DNA of 64,000 nucleotides from Pseudomonadota bacterium (GCA_023423535.1 JAFAFL010000133.1:62001-126000); one strand, 5' to 3'. Counted from the first letter of the stretch, positions 1-9,553 are shown. Made by a program: numbers and translations. The notes: generated by a model from the sequence alone, not told the origin.

Positions 1-2
1 CT

Positions 3-839
3 CCGGGTCTATTTCAAGGCCCGCCGAACGTGGTGGCCGCCAGCGGTGGCGGAGGCACTGAATGCGTCCTGACCAGCGATGGCTCCGTTTGGTGCTACGG
101 ATTGAACCTCTTCGGCGTTCTCGGCGACGGCACGACCACCCCGCGAAGTAGTTGGGGCAAGGTGCCCAACCTCCCGCCCGCAGTGGGATTCGCTGAGTTC
201 TTCGGCCTGGCGTGCGCCATTCTCGAGGACAGAAGCGTTCGGTGCTGGGGCAGAAACGACTCGGGCGGTTCGATGGGTATTGGTGGCGACGGAGGTCCTC
301 TCGTGGCCCCGGTGACGACACCCACGCCGGCTCGTCTCGCGGATGGCGGCTTCGTACACGGCGTCGTAGAGGTGTCTCCGGGCGTTCCGTCCTGCGTCCG
401 TACGCTCAACAATGAGGTGCTCTGCGCCGGCATCGTGGACCGGTTCCAGCCGGGCGCGGCCTTCGGCTCTGTCTTCGGCAACACTACCTACTTCACTCCC
501 GTCAAAGTCCCGGGGTGCCCGGTCCAGATCAACACGGCCGGTGACGTGGGCTCCCCTGGCTCGCTCGTTCGAGGGGGCGTGCTCTGTGCGCTGATCGACG
601 GCGGGACGATTCAATGCGCCGGCTACAACGACCTCGGCGCACTGGGCACCGGCGATACCGGGCAGCCGGACGGCGGTTGGAGCAACGCTTCCGGTCTCAG
701 CGGCGTCACCGAGGTGCGCACGACCGGTTACGTCACCTGCGCGCTGCTGGAGGATGGTGGCCACCGCTGCTGGGGAACACAGGGCCTCTCCCGCCTGCTC
801 GGCGACGGGACGAATGATCCCTATCGCTATGCGCCGTAG
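3..839 (+). CDS. RCC1-repeat (beta-propeller) protein, 5' end outside window
   Basis: The frame is open from the first bases of the window, so this is the C-terminal 278 residues of a longer protein. It carries RCC1-type repeats with a cysteine in each blade, seen as VWCYGLNLFGVLGDGT, VRCWGRNDSGG, IQCAGYNDLGALGTGD and HRCWGTQG...LLGDGT. Such Cys-containing RCC1 propellers are common extracellular or lipid-anchored proteins of myxobacteria. Their ligands are generally unknown; a chromatin role like eukaryotic RCC1 is not implied. The N-terminus, and therefore any signal peptide, is not visible. The stop is followed by a perfect inverted repeat shared with the convergent neighbour. Confidence 0.85.
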   Translation, partial: PGLFQGPPNVVAASGGGGTECVLTSDGSVWCYGLNLFGVLGDGTTTPRSSWGKVPNLPPAVGFAEFFGLACAILEDRSVRCWGRNDSGGSMGIGGDGGPLVAPVTTPTPARLADGGFVHGVVEVSPGVPSCVRTLNNEVLCAGIVDRFQPGAAFGSVFGNTTYFTPVKVPGCPVQINTAGDVGSPGSLVRGGVLCALIDGGTIQCAGYNDLGALGTGDTGQPDGGWSNASGLSGVTEVRTTGYVTCALLEDGGHRCWGTQGLSRLLGDGTNDPYRYAP

Positions 840-852
840 CGCTCGGCGAGGG

Positions 853-884
853 TGAAGCAGAGGTGGCGCGACGGCTCTGCTTCA
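853..884. terminator. 10-bp perfect inverted repeat between convergent genes
   Basis: TGAAGCAGAG (853-862) and its exact complement (875-884) flank a 12-nt loop. The right arm contains the stop codon of the minus-strand gene ending at 882, and the left arm begins 14 nt after the plus-strand stop at 839. A hairpin between two convergent stops suggests a bidirectional terminator. There is no T-run on either strand, so intrinsic termination is not certain. Confidence 0.5.
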
Positions 885-1370
885 GAACCCGCTTCCGAGC
901 TCCCGTTCCTTTTCCGGCAGGTCCGCGTAGATCCGGGCCACCAGGGCCTCGAGCGCGGCCTTGTGTCCGCGGAACTCACGCGACAACCCGTACGGCCTGC
1001 CGTCCCTCCGCTGGATGAGCACGTCGGAGCAGGAGAAGCAGAAGATCGCCTGCACCGATTGGGTGCCTTTCTTGAAGGTGAGGCGCAGATCCGGGTTGAA
1101 GCCGCAGAGCTTCTTCGGCGGCTCGGGCGAGAGGGCGCGCTCCGCCACGATCCGCGACACCTCGCGTGCGTCCTTCGGATCGAGCTTCCGGATCGGCGAA
1201 CGCACCTCGAGCCGCGGCGGTGGACCCTCCGCCTCGTCGAACCGCGCGAAGGAGAGCTCCACCAGCGAGATGTGCACCTCCTCCGCGCCCTCCACGATCG
1301 CCGCCAGCGCGGCGACGTCGTCGGGAGCAGCGTGGAGGAGCACTGCTGTGACGAGAGCGAGAGCGTTCAT
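882..1370 (-). CDS. exported protein of unknown function with CxxC motif
   Basis: 162 aa. The first ~15 residues form a short signal peptide (MNALALVTAVLLHAA). The mature part has three cysteines: C89 and a CFSC pair at 111-114, next to a hydrophobic strand. The layout (a lone Cys, then a beta-strand, then CxxC, then a C-terminal helix) recalls small uncharacterised secreted proteins of Proteobacteria and Myxococcota, but I cannot name a family. A TAGGCT hexamer lies about 15 nt upstream of the ATG as a possible -10. It may bind metal or form a disulfide; that is inference. Confidence 0.65.
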   Translation of the reverse strand: MNALALVTAVLLHAAPDDVAALAAIVEGAEEVHISLVELSFARFDEAEGPPPRLEVRSPIRKLDPKDAREVSRIVAERALSPEPPKKLCGFNPDLRLTFKKGTQSVQAIFCFSCSDVLIQRRDGRPYGLSREFRGHKAALEALVARIYADLPEKERELGSGF

Positions 1371-1457
1371 GTGCGTGAGCAGAGCAGCCTACGGGGCCCT
1401 CTCGCATCGGCCGGAGCGCGGATGGACTCCGCACCCCGGCCGCCCATATGCGTGCGG

Positions 1458-2378
1458 TCAATCGGCACGCCGCCGCCGGGCGCGCAGCATCCGGATCAGC
1501 GCCAGCAGTCCGAACCCGCCGGGAAGCACGGTGGAGACGACGGCACAGCCGAGCGGAGGCAGCGAATCGCGCTCTCCGAAGTCGATGCTCATCCCGTTGC
1601 AATCGAGGAAGACCTGCTCGGTCACCACCGCGAAGGGCTCGGTTGCGCCAGGAAGGAAGCCCTGCAGCTCCACGGTGTGCTCGCCGGGCGCCAGGCCGAC
1701 CTTCGCCTCGGGCGCGCCCGCCTGATCGCACAGGCTGTAGATGAGGAGCAGGTCCTGCTGGGTGACGTGCAGCTTCTCCATCGATCCGTGCGGCGTGCTC
1801 GCCCATTGGGAGCCGTTCACCTCGAGCCGCCAGGAGATGACCGGCAGCCACGGCTGGACCGACGGGTGCGCCGTGAAGTTCCAGGACCGGTAGGCGGCGA
1901 ACGCCTCCGTCTCGCAGAGGCCGCCCGCAGGCACCTTGATCGTCGAGATGCCCTCGTCCGCGACCGCGAGAGTGCCGAGGGCCGTCGGCAGCGGTGCCAC
2001 GGCGCCGGTGGTGAAGGAGGACTCGTAGTCACCTTCCGGCTCACCGCCGCACAGACCATCGTGCGTGACGGTATAGGTCTCGCCGGGCGCGAGCGGCGCG
2101 TCCGGACGGATGAGCCACTGGCCGGCCTCGAACGAGATCTGCGAGGCGACGACCGAGCGGGTCTCGTCGAGCAGCTTCGGCGCACGATCCTCCACCGCGC
2201 CGGCGAAGCTCCCGGAGAGCACCACCGCCGGAACGTTGGCGGGGATCTGCTTCCCGTCTGCCGGCGCGACACTCCCGCCAGGCTCACACGCGAGCCCCGA
2301 ACAGGCCTCCGCGCGCTGCGGCCAGAACAGCGAAACGGTCAATGCAGCGGACAGGACCGACAACCACAGGCGCATCAT
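1458..2378 (-). CDS. secreted protein with MYXO-CTERM-like C-terminal anchor
   Basis: 306 aa from the ATG at 2378, which has a GAGGAG ribosome site 7 nt upstream; an upstream in-frame ATG at 2426 lacks one. The signal peptide is MMRLWLSVLSAALTVSLF, ending near AEA, followed by a Cys-containing mature start (ACSGLAC). The middle is beta-rich and reads like two Ig-like domains (GETYTVTHDG, GEHTVELQGF). The C-terminus is Cys, a hydrophobic span (VVSTVLPGGFGLLALI) and an Arg cluster (RARRRR), the pattern of the MYXO-CTERM sorting tail. A surface-exposed protein is likely; its role is unknown. Confidence 0.75.
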   Translation of the reverse strand: MMRLWLSVLSAALTVSLFWPQRAEACSGLACEPGGSVAPADGKQIPANVPAVVLSGSFAGAVEDRAPKLLDETRSVVASQISFEAGQWLIRPDAPLAPGETYTVTHDGLCGGEPEGDYESSFTTGAVAPLPTALGTLAVADEGISTIKVPAGGLCETEAFAAYRSWNFTAHPSVQPWLPVISWRLEVNGSQWASTPHGSMEKLHVTQQDLLLIYSLCDQAGAPEAKVGLAPGEHTVELQGFLPGATEPFAVVTEQVFLDCNGMSIDFGERDSLPPLGCAVVSTVLPGGFGLLALIRMLRARRRRAD

Positions 2379-2480
2379 CAGCGGCTCCTCGACAATCGAT
2401 CGCCCGGGCCGCGTCGATGCGTTCAATATCGGCCCGCCGGGCGAACAGGGTCAATCCCGTTCACCCGGCGAACCGACCTG

Positions 2481-5400
2481 CTACGTCGAGGGCACCGGCT
2501 CCGGCTCCCCACCCACGCCGCCGCCCGAAGCGGCGATCGGTTGGATGGGCGTGGTGGGCCGGTCGTCCTTCCGGAGGCCCTTGTTCTTCCAGACGGCGAA
2601 GACCGCGGGATAGACGAACAGCTCGAGCATGAACGAGGTGACGAGGCCGCCGACCATCGGCGCGGCGATGCGCTTCATCACGTCGGCTCCGGTGCCGGTG
2701 CTCCAGAGGACGGGCACGAGGCCGATGGTGCTGGTGAGCACGGTCATCAGCTTCGGCCGGATGCGCCGCGCTGCGCCCTCGACGATGGCCTCGGTGAGGT
2801 CGCCGGTGGTCTTCAGCGTTCCGTTCTCCAGCCGCTTCTTGTGGGCGAGCTTCAGGTACAGAAGCATCACCACGCCGGTCTCCGCGTCGAGCCCCGCCAG
2901 CGCGATGAGGCCGACCCACACCGCCACGCTCATGTTGTAGTCGAGCAGGTAGAGCAGCCACACCGCGCCCATCACCGAGAAGGGCACCGCGAAGATGATG
3001 AACGCGGTCTCCACCGGCGAGCGGGTGTTCAGCCAGAGCAGCACCAGCACGAGGAAGAGCGTGAGCGGCACCACCACCGTCAGCTTCTCCTTCGCGCGCT
3101 CGAGGTACTTGAACTGGCCGGCCCACGAGATGCGCACGCCGTCGGGCAGCTGGACCTCTGAGGCGACGACCTTCCGCGCGTCCGCCACGTAGTCCGCGAT
3201 GGGCCTGTCGGTGTCCACGAAGACGAAGCCCACGAGCTTGCCGTCCTCGCTGCGGATCATCGGCGGGCCGCTGACGAACTCGATCTCCGCCACCTGGGAC
3301 AGCGGCACCTGCGCGCCTGCGGGCGTGGCCACGAGCACCTGTCCCAGCGCCTGCGGATCGTCGCGGAACTCGCGCGCGTAGCGGACGCTGACGGGGAAGC
3401 GCTTACGGCCCTCCACCGTCTGGGTGATGTTCTCGCCGCCGATCGCGCTCATCACCACGTCGTTCACGTCCTGCACCCGCAGGCCGTAGCGCGCGGCCTC
3501 CTCTCGCTTCACGCGCACGTCCACGTAGAAGCCGCCGGTGGAGCGATCCGCGAACGCCGAACGCGTGCCGGGGACCTTCGAGACCGCCCTCTCGATGTCG
3601 ATCGACGCGCGCTCGATGGTGTCGAGGTCGTCGCCGAACACCTGGATGCCCAGCGGGCTGCGGATGCCGGTGGCGAGCATCTCCGTCCGCGTCTGGATCG
3701 GCATCCAGAAGAGGTTCGGCATGCCCGGGTACTGCAGCTTCTCGTCCATCTCGGCGATGAGGTCTTCCCAGGTCAGGCCCTCGCGCCACTCGCTCTTCGG
3801 CTTGAGCACAACCGTGGTCTCCGCCATCCCGAACGGTGCGGGGTCGGTGGCGGTCTCCGCGCGGCCCATCTTTCCGAACACGCGCTCCACTTCCGGGATC
3901 TTCTTCAGCTCCGCGTCCATGGACTGCAGGACCTTCGAGCTCTCCCCGTCGGACATGCCCGGCGGCGCTGTGGGCATGTAGAGGACGGCGCCCTCGTTGA
4001 GCGGCGGCATGAACTCGCTGCCGAGCCGCAGGAACGCGGGCACGGTGAAGACGAGCGAGAGCAGCGCGAGGAAGATGACCGTCATCCGCTGACGCACCAC
4101 GAAGCGGACCACCGGCTCGTAGATGCGGATGAGGAAGCGGTTGATGGGGTTGTGCTCCTCCTTGAGGACCCGGCCGCGGATGAAGATCGCCGCCAGCGCC
4201 GGCGTGAGCGTGACGGCGAGGATCGCCGCGAAGCCCATACTGTAGGTCTTGGTGAAGGCCAGCGGCTTGAAGAGCCGGCCCTCCTGGCCCTCGAGCGTGA
4301 AGACCGGGATGAAGGAGACGGTGATCACCAGCAGCGAGAAGAAGATGGACGGTCCCACCTCCTGCATCGCGCCGATGACGACGGACATGCGTTCGCCCGG
4401 CCTGCCCTTCTCCTCCCACTCCTCGAGCTTGTTGTGGATGTTCTCGATGATGATGATCGACGCATCGACCATCGCGCCCACCGCCACCGCGATGCCGCCC
4501 AGCGACATGATGTTCGCGGTGAGGCCCTGGTAGTACATCGGCAGGAACGAGAGCAGCACCGCCACCGGCAGCGTGATGATCGCCACCAGCGCCGAACGCG
4601 CGTGCAGCAGGAAGATGAAGATGACGAGGCTGACGACGATCATCTCCTCGGTCAGCGTGTGCTTCAGCGTGTCGATCGACTCCTCGATGAGGCCCGAGCG
4701 GTCGTAGGTGACGACGAGCTCCACGCCCTCCGGGAGGCTCGCCTTCACGTCCTCGAGGCGCTCCTTCACCCGCTCGATCACGTCGAGCGCGTTCTCGCCG
4801 TAGCGCATCACCACGATGCCGCCCACGACCTCGCCCTCACCGTCGAGCTCCGCCATGCCGCGACGCTGATCCGGGCCGATCGTCACCGTGGCCACGTTCT
4901 TCACCAGCACCGGGACGGAGGTGCCGGTCTGTGCCGCGGCGCTGCCCGTTGAAGCGCCGCTCTGCGCGGATGCCTGCGGCCTCGTCCCCATCCCGCCCAT
5001 CGCGCCGGTGTTCGCCGCGGCGCCGCCGACCTTCACCGGGATGTTCTCGAGGTCCTCGACGCTCTCGATGTAGCCGCGGCCCCGGATGACGTGCTCGTGG
5101 CCGGCGATCTCCAGCACGCGCCCGCCCACGTCCTCGTTCGACGCGCGCACCGCCATCATCACGTCGCTGATGGTCACGCCGTAGGCCCGCAGCTTCGACG
5201 GGTCCACGTTCACCTGGTACTGCTTCACGAAGCCGCCGACGCTCGCGACCTCCGCCACGCCGGGCACCCGCTCCAGCGCGTAGCGGATGTTCCAGTCCTG
5301 CAGCGCACGCAGCTCCTGCAGGTCGTTCTTCCCGCTCTTGTCCACCAGCGCGTACTGGAAGACCCAGCCCACGCCGGTGGCGTCCGGTCCGAGCTGCGGC

Positions 5401-5828
5401 GTCACGCCCTGCGGCAGGCGCGCCTGCGCGGTGGAGAGGTACTCGAGCACGCGACTTCGCGCCCAGTAGATGTCCGTGCCGTCCTCGAAGATGACGTACA
5501 CGAAGCTCATCCCGAACATCGACTGCCCGCGCACGAACTCCACGCCCGGCGCGGCGAGCAGCGACGACGAGATGGGCAGCGTGATCTGATCCTCCACGAG
5601 GTCGGGGCTCCTGCCCATCCACTCGGTGAAGACGATCACCTGCGTCTCGGAGAGGTCCGGGATCGCATCGAGGCGCGTGTTCTTCAGCGCCATCCACGAC
5701 CACGCCCCCAGCGCCGCAACGAGCGCGAAGGTGAGGAACGGGTTGCGCGCGCTGGCCCCGATGAGCCAGGCGATCGGGTTGAGCTTCTCCCGCTTCTGTT
5801 CCGGCGTGCCGTTGACGTCAGTGCTCAT
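2481..5828 (-). CDS. cusA: CusA/CzcA-family heavy-metal RND efflux pump
   Basis: 1115 aa from the ATG at 5828; the frame extends 11 codons further upstream but those codons lie in the preceding gene. The family uses proton antiport to expel Cu(I)/Ag(I) or divalent metals across both membranes as a trimer with an adaptor and a TolC-type channel. Visible hallmarks are the N-terminal TM near 30-48, the RND signature with GAMVDASIIIIEN at 451-463 (intramembrane acidic residues), MPPLNEGAVLYMPTAPPGMS in the porter region, and a second TM block with FAVPFSVMGAVWLLYLL. Residues ~267-303 are a Gly/Ala/Ser/Gln-rich insertion in the first porter domain, unusual for the family. The start lies 11 nt inside the adaptor gene, so the two are translationally coupled. 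Metal choice is inferred as Cu/Ag from the adaptor. Confidence 0.95.
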   Translation of the reverse strand: MSTDVNGTPEQKREKLNPIAWLIGASARNPFLTFALVAALGAWSWMALKNTRLDAIPDLSETQVIVFTEWMGRSPDLVEDQITLPISSSLLAAPGVEFVRGQSMFGMSFVYVIFEDGTDIYWARSRVLEYLSTAQARLPQGVTPQLGPDATGVGWVFQYALVDKSGKNDLQELRALQDWNIRYALERVPGVAEVASVGGFVKQYQVNVDPSKLRAYGVTISDVMMAVRASNEDVGGRVLEIAGHEHVIRGRGYIESVEDLENIPVKVGGAAANTGAMGGMGTRPQASAQSGASTGSAAAQTGTSVPVLVKNVATVTIGPDQRRGMAELDGEGEVVGGIVVMRYGENALDVIERVKERLEDVKASLPEGVELVVTYDRSGLIEESIDTLKHTLTEEMIVVSLVIFIFLLHARSALVAIITLPVAVLLSFLPMYYQGLTANIMSLGGIAVAVGAMVDASIIIIENIHNKLEEWEEKGRPGERMSVVIGAMQEVGPSIFFSLLVITVSFIPVFTLEGQEGRLFKPLAFTKTYSMGFAAILAVTLTPALAAIFIRGRVLKEEHNPINRFLIRIYEPVVRFVVRQRMTVIFLALLSLVFTVPAFLRLGSEFMPPLNEGAVLYMPTAPPGMSDGESSKVLQSMDAELKKIPEVERVFGKMGRAETATDPAPFGMAETTVVLKPKSEWREGLTWEDLIAEMDEKLQYPGMPNLFWMPIQTRTEMLATGIRSPLGIQVFGDDLDTIERASIDIERAVSKVPGTRSAFADRSTGGFYVDVRVKREEAARYGLRVQDVNDVVMSAIGGENITQTVEGRKRFPVSVRYAREFRDDPQALGQVLVATPAGAQVPLSQVAEIEFVSGPPMIRSEDGKLVGFVFVDTDRPIADYVADARKVVASEVQLPDGVRISWAGQFKYLERAKEKLTVVVPLTLFLVLVLLWLNTRSPVETAFIIFAVPFSVMGAVWLLYLLDYNMSVAVWVGLIALAGLDAETGVVMLLYLKLAHKKRLENGTLKTTGDLTEAIVEGAARRIRPKLMTVLTSTIGLVPVLWSTGTGADVMKRIAAPMVGGLVTSFMLELFVYPAVFAVWKNKGLRKDDRPTTPIQPIAASGGGVGGEPEPVPST

Positions 5829-7605
5829 GGCCGCCCCCTTCCCCGCCCACCTCGAGCGCACCGCTGCGCAGCCGCGTCTCCGCCGCGATGAGGAAGTTGC
5901 CGCTGGTCACCACCACGTCGCCGGCCTCGAGCCCCTTCAACACCTCGAAGGAGTCCTCGCCGCGCGCACCGAGCTGCACCTCCTGTGGACGGAAGCGGTC
6001 GTCTCCCATGTCCACGAACACCAGCCGGCGCGGGCCCGTGTACACGACGGCGCTGGCGGGGATCTGCAGCCGCTCGCCGAGGTCCCGGCGGAAGGTGAGG
6101 TTCGCGTACATGTCCGGCTTCAGCAGGCCCTCGCGGTTGGCGAGCGACACGCGGACCTTGCCGGTGCGCGTCTGGCCGGTGAGCCACGGATAGACGTAGT
6201 CCACCTTCCCGGTGATCTTCGTTTCGCCAGCGGCGCGCTGTGAAGTGCCGGCGTAGGGCAGCGTGACCTCCACGGTCTGGCCCTTCTTCACGTGCGGCAG
6301 GTCGGCCTCGTACACCTCCGCCTCGATCCACACGCGGTCCAGCGGCGCGATCCGGTAGAGCCGCATCCCCGGCATCACGTTGGCGCCGGCGACGATCTCC
6401 TTCTCCATCACGTAGCCGCTGGCGGGCGCGAGCACCGGCACGTTCTCCATCGGCTGCCCGCGCTCGATGATCCCGTCGAGCTGCGCGTCCGTGAGGCCCC
6501 ACAGCCGCAGCCGCTGCCGCGACGCGCGAAGCAGGCCCTCCGACTCGTGACCCGAGCGCGAGGCGGCGAGGAGGAGCTCCTGCTGCGCGGAGAGGAGCTC
6601 CGGGCTGTAGAAGCTGAAGAGCACCTCGCCCTTGCGCACCGGCTGACCGACCGCGTCCACCTTCAGGTCGTGGACCCAGCCCATCACCCGAACCGTCACG
6701 TCCACGAGCTTCGTCTCGTCCCACGTCACCCGGCCGAGCGCGCGCACGTTCACGCTCATCGGCGCGGTCGCGGCCTTCTGCGTCTTCACCCCGATGCGCT
6801 GGCGCCGCGCCTCGTCCACCAGCACCACGCCGGAGGCGAGCTCACCCTTCGTCACCGGCACGAGGTCCATGCCGCACAGGGGGCACTGTCCCGGCGTGGC
6901 CTGCTTCACCGACGGGTGCATCGGGCACACGTAGTGCGCGATCGCGTCGTCGCCGCCAGCGCCGTGATCGTGACCGCCCACCGCCGCGGAGAGCGCCGCA
7001 TCCGGGCTGCCCCAGTCCGAGCGCCCGCCGCACTTGAGCATCCGCTGACCCATGTAGGGGTTCGCCATCTCCGCGGAGGTCTGGAACCACTTCGCGTAGC
7101 CGTGGACCATCGGGCACTCGAAGATGTGCCGGCCCTTCTGCAGCGAAGGCTCCACCGCGGCGATCATCACCAGCGCCTCGCTCAGCTGACCGAACTGCGC
7201 CCGCGCACCCTCCAGCTCGGCCGCGTCGCGAAGACCGGTCGAGGCCTTCACCGCGCGCTCGAGCACGCCCTTCAGCGCCTCGGGAGATTCGGCGCGTGCC
7301 GCCTCCAGCGTCTGCGAGAGGCCCTGCGCCTCTTCGGCGAGCCCCTCGAGTTCGTCCGCCGCGAGCAGCGCGCGCACCTTCTCGTACCGCTCGAAGCCCT
7401 CGCGCAAGGCGCGGAGCGCGGCGTCGGGGAGCGGCACCTTTCCGGAAGCGGGAGCGCCGCCGCTGATGCCGTCACGCAGCGGATCGACGAACCACTTCGT
7501 CAGCGGCACACGGAAGACGATGCCCAGCACCACCAGCGAGAGCAGCACCGCGAGCGGGAACATCAGCCGCTGACCATCCTTCACCTTCAACCAGGACAAC
7601 TTCAT
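5818..7605 (-). CDS. cusB: CusB-type efflux adaptor with DUF3347 and heavy-metal-binding domains
   Basis: 595 aa from the ATG at 7605, which overlaps the stop of the channel gene as ATGA. One N-terminal TM lies at ~15-33. A DUF3347-like helical domain (~75-195) ends in the family's W...NPYMG..ML.CG pattern with FECPM before it. A heavy-metal-binding domain (~224-251) has YVCPMHPSV and CPLCGMDLVP. From ~255 to the end it is a standard HlyD/CusB periplasmic adaptor, with lipoyl halves and a beta-barrel, and the last residues are GGHEH. The Cys/Met/His-rich front probably captures copper or silver and hands it to the pump. The combination of both front domains with the adaptor is typical of soft-metal Cus systems. 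Confidence 0.93.
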   Translation of the reverse strand: MKLSWLKVKDGQRLMFPLAVLLSLVVLGIVFRVPLTKWFVDPLRDGISGGAPASGKVPLPDAALRALREGFERYEKVRALLAADELEGLAEEAQGLSQTLEAARAESPEALKGVLERAVKASTGLRDAAELEGARAQFGQLSEALVMIAAVEPSLQKGRHIFECPMVHGYAKWFQTSAEMANPYMGQRMLKCGGRSDWGSPDAALSAAVGGHDHGAGGDDAIAHYVCPMHPSVKQATPGQCPLCGMDLVPVTKGELASGVVLVDEARRQRIGVKTQKAATAPMSVNVRALGRVTWDETKLVDVTVRVMGWVHDLKVDAVGQPVRKGEVLFSFYSPELLSAQQELLLAASRSGHESEGLLRASRQRLRLWGLTDAQLDGIIERGQPMENVPVLAPASGYVMEKEIVAGANVMPGMRLYRIAPLDRVWIEAEVYEADLPHVKKGQTVEVTLPYAGTSQRAAGETKITGKVDYVYPWLTGQTRTGKVRVSLANREGLLKPDMYANLTFRRDLGERLQIPASAVVYTGPRRLVFVDMGDDRFRPQEVQLGARGEDSFEVLKGLEAGDVVVTSGNFLIAAETRLRSGALEVGGEGGGHEH

Positions 7606-8879
7606 GGCAGCCTCCCGACGGCTCGATTGAGTTGGGCAATGCGACGGTGCAGCTCGGCCTCTGCCGCGTGCTGTCCGAGTCGCAGCTCGTGCAGGTTGTT
7701 CTCCGCTTCCATCAGCGCCATGAACTCGCGGCGCCCCGACTCGAACGCGACGCGCGCCGCCGCCAACTGGTGGCGCGCCGCCGGCACGAGCCGCTCTCCG
7801 TGCAGCTTCAGCGCCGCGCGGGCCTCGTTCACCCGCGCCAGCGCCACGTCCACCTCCGCGACGATCTGATCCACCCGAGCACGCTCTTCGGCACGCATGC
7901 GGGCCACGTCTGCGCGGGCCTCCTCGGACATCGAGCGGCGCATGCCGGTCTGGATGGGGATGTTGATCATCACGCCCGCCATCACCTGGTGCTCGGGCGC
8001 GTCCCACATGGTGTTGTACTCGGCCATCACGCCCACCTCAGGCAGCCAGGAAGTGCGCGCGAGCTTCTCCATCGCCTCGCTGCCGCCGAGCCGCGCGCGC
8101 AGCGCCTTCAGCTCCGGCCGCTTCTGCAGCGCCTCCGCACGCAGCGCCGCGCGGTCACCGAACGCGACGCCCTCGTCGGAGAGCACCGATGGCGGAGGGG
8201 GCAGCGGCAGGTCCGGATCGCGCCGCAACATCGCGTTGAGCTGCGCGCGGATCATCTCTTTCTCCGCGTCGAGCATCAGCCGCTCGCGCTCCATCCGCGC
8301 CAGCTCCACCTCGGCCTGCAGCGGATCCTGCTGCGAGCCCATGCCCACGCCGTACTGCAGCTCCGCCGAACGCTTCACCTCGCGCATCCGGTGGATGTGG
8401 TGGTCGATGACCTCCACGGTGCGGTGCACGAGGTACCAGTCGTCGAACATCGACGAGGCCTCCTGCGCCATCCGCAGCCGCATCGTGTCCGCGTCCGCCT
8501 CGGCGCCCTCCACCTCCGCGCGCGCGCGCTCGCCTTCCGTTCCGCGCCGGCCGAAGAGCGGGATCGTCTGCTCCACGCCGACGACCACGCCCTTGCGGTG
8601 GTGCTGACTGACGAGGCTCAGCGGCGCGACCTCCAGCCGCAGCATCGGGTCCATCCAGGCCTTCGCCTGACCGACCTTCGCGCGGGCCACGTCGGCGCCG
8701 AGCGCCATCATGTGGATGTCCGGGTTCCGCTCGAGCACCGCGCGGACCAGCGCGCCTCGATCGAGCACCCGCTGCCCCGCGAGGGGATCTCCTTCCCTCT
8801 CCTCGGCCCATGCCGGGGAGGTCCAGCCCAACGCGCCCGCGGCACACGCGGCGAGCAACGCTCTCCACTTCATTTTCAC
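7602..8879 (-). CDS. cusC: TolC/CusC-family outer-membrane efflux channel
   Basis: 425 aa with signal peptide (MKMKWRALLAACAAG, cleavage near AWA-E). The body is the long-helix outer-membrane efflux protein fold, with repeated heptad-like Ala/Glu/Arg helices and conserved turns such as PLFGRRG and LPEVGVMAEYNTMW. It would form the outer-membrane exit duct for the adjacent RND pump and adaptor. The start may be the GTG at 8879 (AGGAG 5 nt upstream) or the in-frame ATG at 8873. First of three overlapping genes in the order channel-adaptor-pump. Confidence 0.92.
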   Translation of the reverse strand: MKMKWRALLAACAAGALGWTSPAWAEEREGDPLAGQRVLDRGALVRAVLERNPDIHMMALGADVARAKVGQAKAWMDPMLRLEVAPLSLVSQHHRKGVVVGVEQTIPLFGRRGTEGERARAEVEGAEADADTMRLRMAQEASSMFDDWYLVHRTVEVIDHHIHRMREVKRSAELQYGVGMGSQQDPLQAEVELARMERERLMLDAEKEMIRAQLNAMLRRDPDLPLPPPPSVLSDEGVAFGDRAALRAEALQKRPELKALRARLGGSEAMEKLARTSWLPEVGVMAEYNTMWDAPEHQVMAGVMINIPIQTGMRRSMSEEARADVARMRAEERARVDQIVAEVDVALARVNEARAALKLHGERLVPAARHQLAAARVAFESGRREFMALMEAENNLHELRLGQHAAEAELHRRIAQLNRAVGRLP

Positions 8880-9088
8880 GACAGCTCCTGAGATCTGATT
8901 TCCGCTTCCGCATCGCTTCGGTGAGCGCCCCGCGTCCGGCCTTTGGCCTTTGGCCTTCGGCGTCCGGGTGGCCCACCACGCCCGAGTGACTCGAACGGCA
9001 GACGCCCCGCGGGTGCGCCGAGGTCAGCTCTCGTCGCGCTGTGCGAACGAGGAGACGCGGCGCGCCCGGAGGGGCGTCGGTGCGGATC

Positions 9089-9499
9089 TCAAATGAGGAG
9101 GGTGCGGATCTTCAGGAAGACGGGCCCACCGATGTGCGGCGGGGCCGGACCTTCATACGGACCTGCGCGCTCCGCCTCGGTGGGGAGGAGCGCATCGGCC
9201 GAGTGCCACGCGACAGGCAGCGCAGGCGCGGCGAGAGAGGCGAGCAGTCGCGCCGCGAGGTCCTGCGTCAGCGCGGGCGCAGCGGCGGTGAAGGAGGTGT
9301 GCAGCTCGCAGCAGTCCGCGCGGAGGAGCTGTGGTCCTTCGTTACGCGCGTCCGCATCGTGTCCGGGCGCGGCGTGAGGACACACGCACGCGGTGGGGAC
9401 CTCGGACATCTGGCACAGGTGGAGCGCGCCGGCGAGGCCACCCGAGAGGGCGGACCACGCAGCCACGGTCATCAACACCAGTGCGCGCGCGACGTTCAT
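9089..9499 (-). CDS. small exported Cys-rich protein heading the efflux operon
   Basis: 136 aa. A signal peptide-like N-terminus (VARALVLMTVAAWSALSGGLAGALHL) precedes five cysteines: C29, C38, C40 and an adjacent pair C63-C64, together with Met and His residues (LCQMSEVP, CVCPH, DCCELH). The remainder is Ala/Pro-rich. It reads in the same direction as the channel-adaptor-pump genes, with a 209-bp gap. I infer a periplasmic soft-metal-binding or sensing role from cysteine content and position; no known family is recognised. The promoter candidate lies immediately upstream (9511-9540). Confidence 0.6.
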   Translation of the reverse strand: MNVARALVLMTVAAWSALSGGLAGALHLCQMSEVPTACVCPHAAPGHDADARNEGPQLLRADCCELHTSFTAAAPALTQDLAARLLASLAAPALPVAWHSADALLPTEAERAGPYEGPAPPHIGGPVFLKIRTLLI

Positions 9500-9510
9500 G
9501 AGGCAGACGC

Positions 9511-9540
9511 CAGCTAACGCGCATCGGGTGCCTCGCGCAA
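9511..9540 (-). promoter_or_regulatory. candidate sigma-70 promoter of the metal-efflux operon
   Basis: On the minus strand TTGCGC (9535-9540) is followed after 18 nt by TAGCTG (9511-9516), 11 nt before the ATG at 9499. Spacing fits a housekeeping promoter. There is no MerR-type long-spacer dyad that I can see, so the metal-responsive element is not identified. Confidence 0.4.
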
Positions 9541-9553
9541 CCCTCAGCGTGCG

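Noticed and set aside
852..3161. 769-codon plus-strand open frame
   Set aside because: Antisense to two secreted proteins and cusA; the Arg/His/Glu-rich translation has no recognisable domain.
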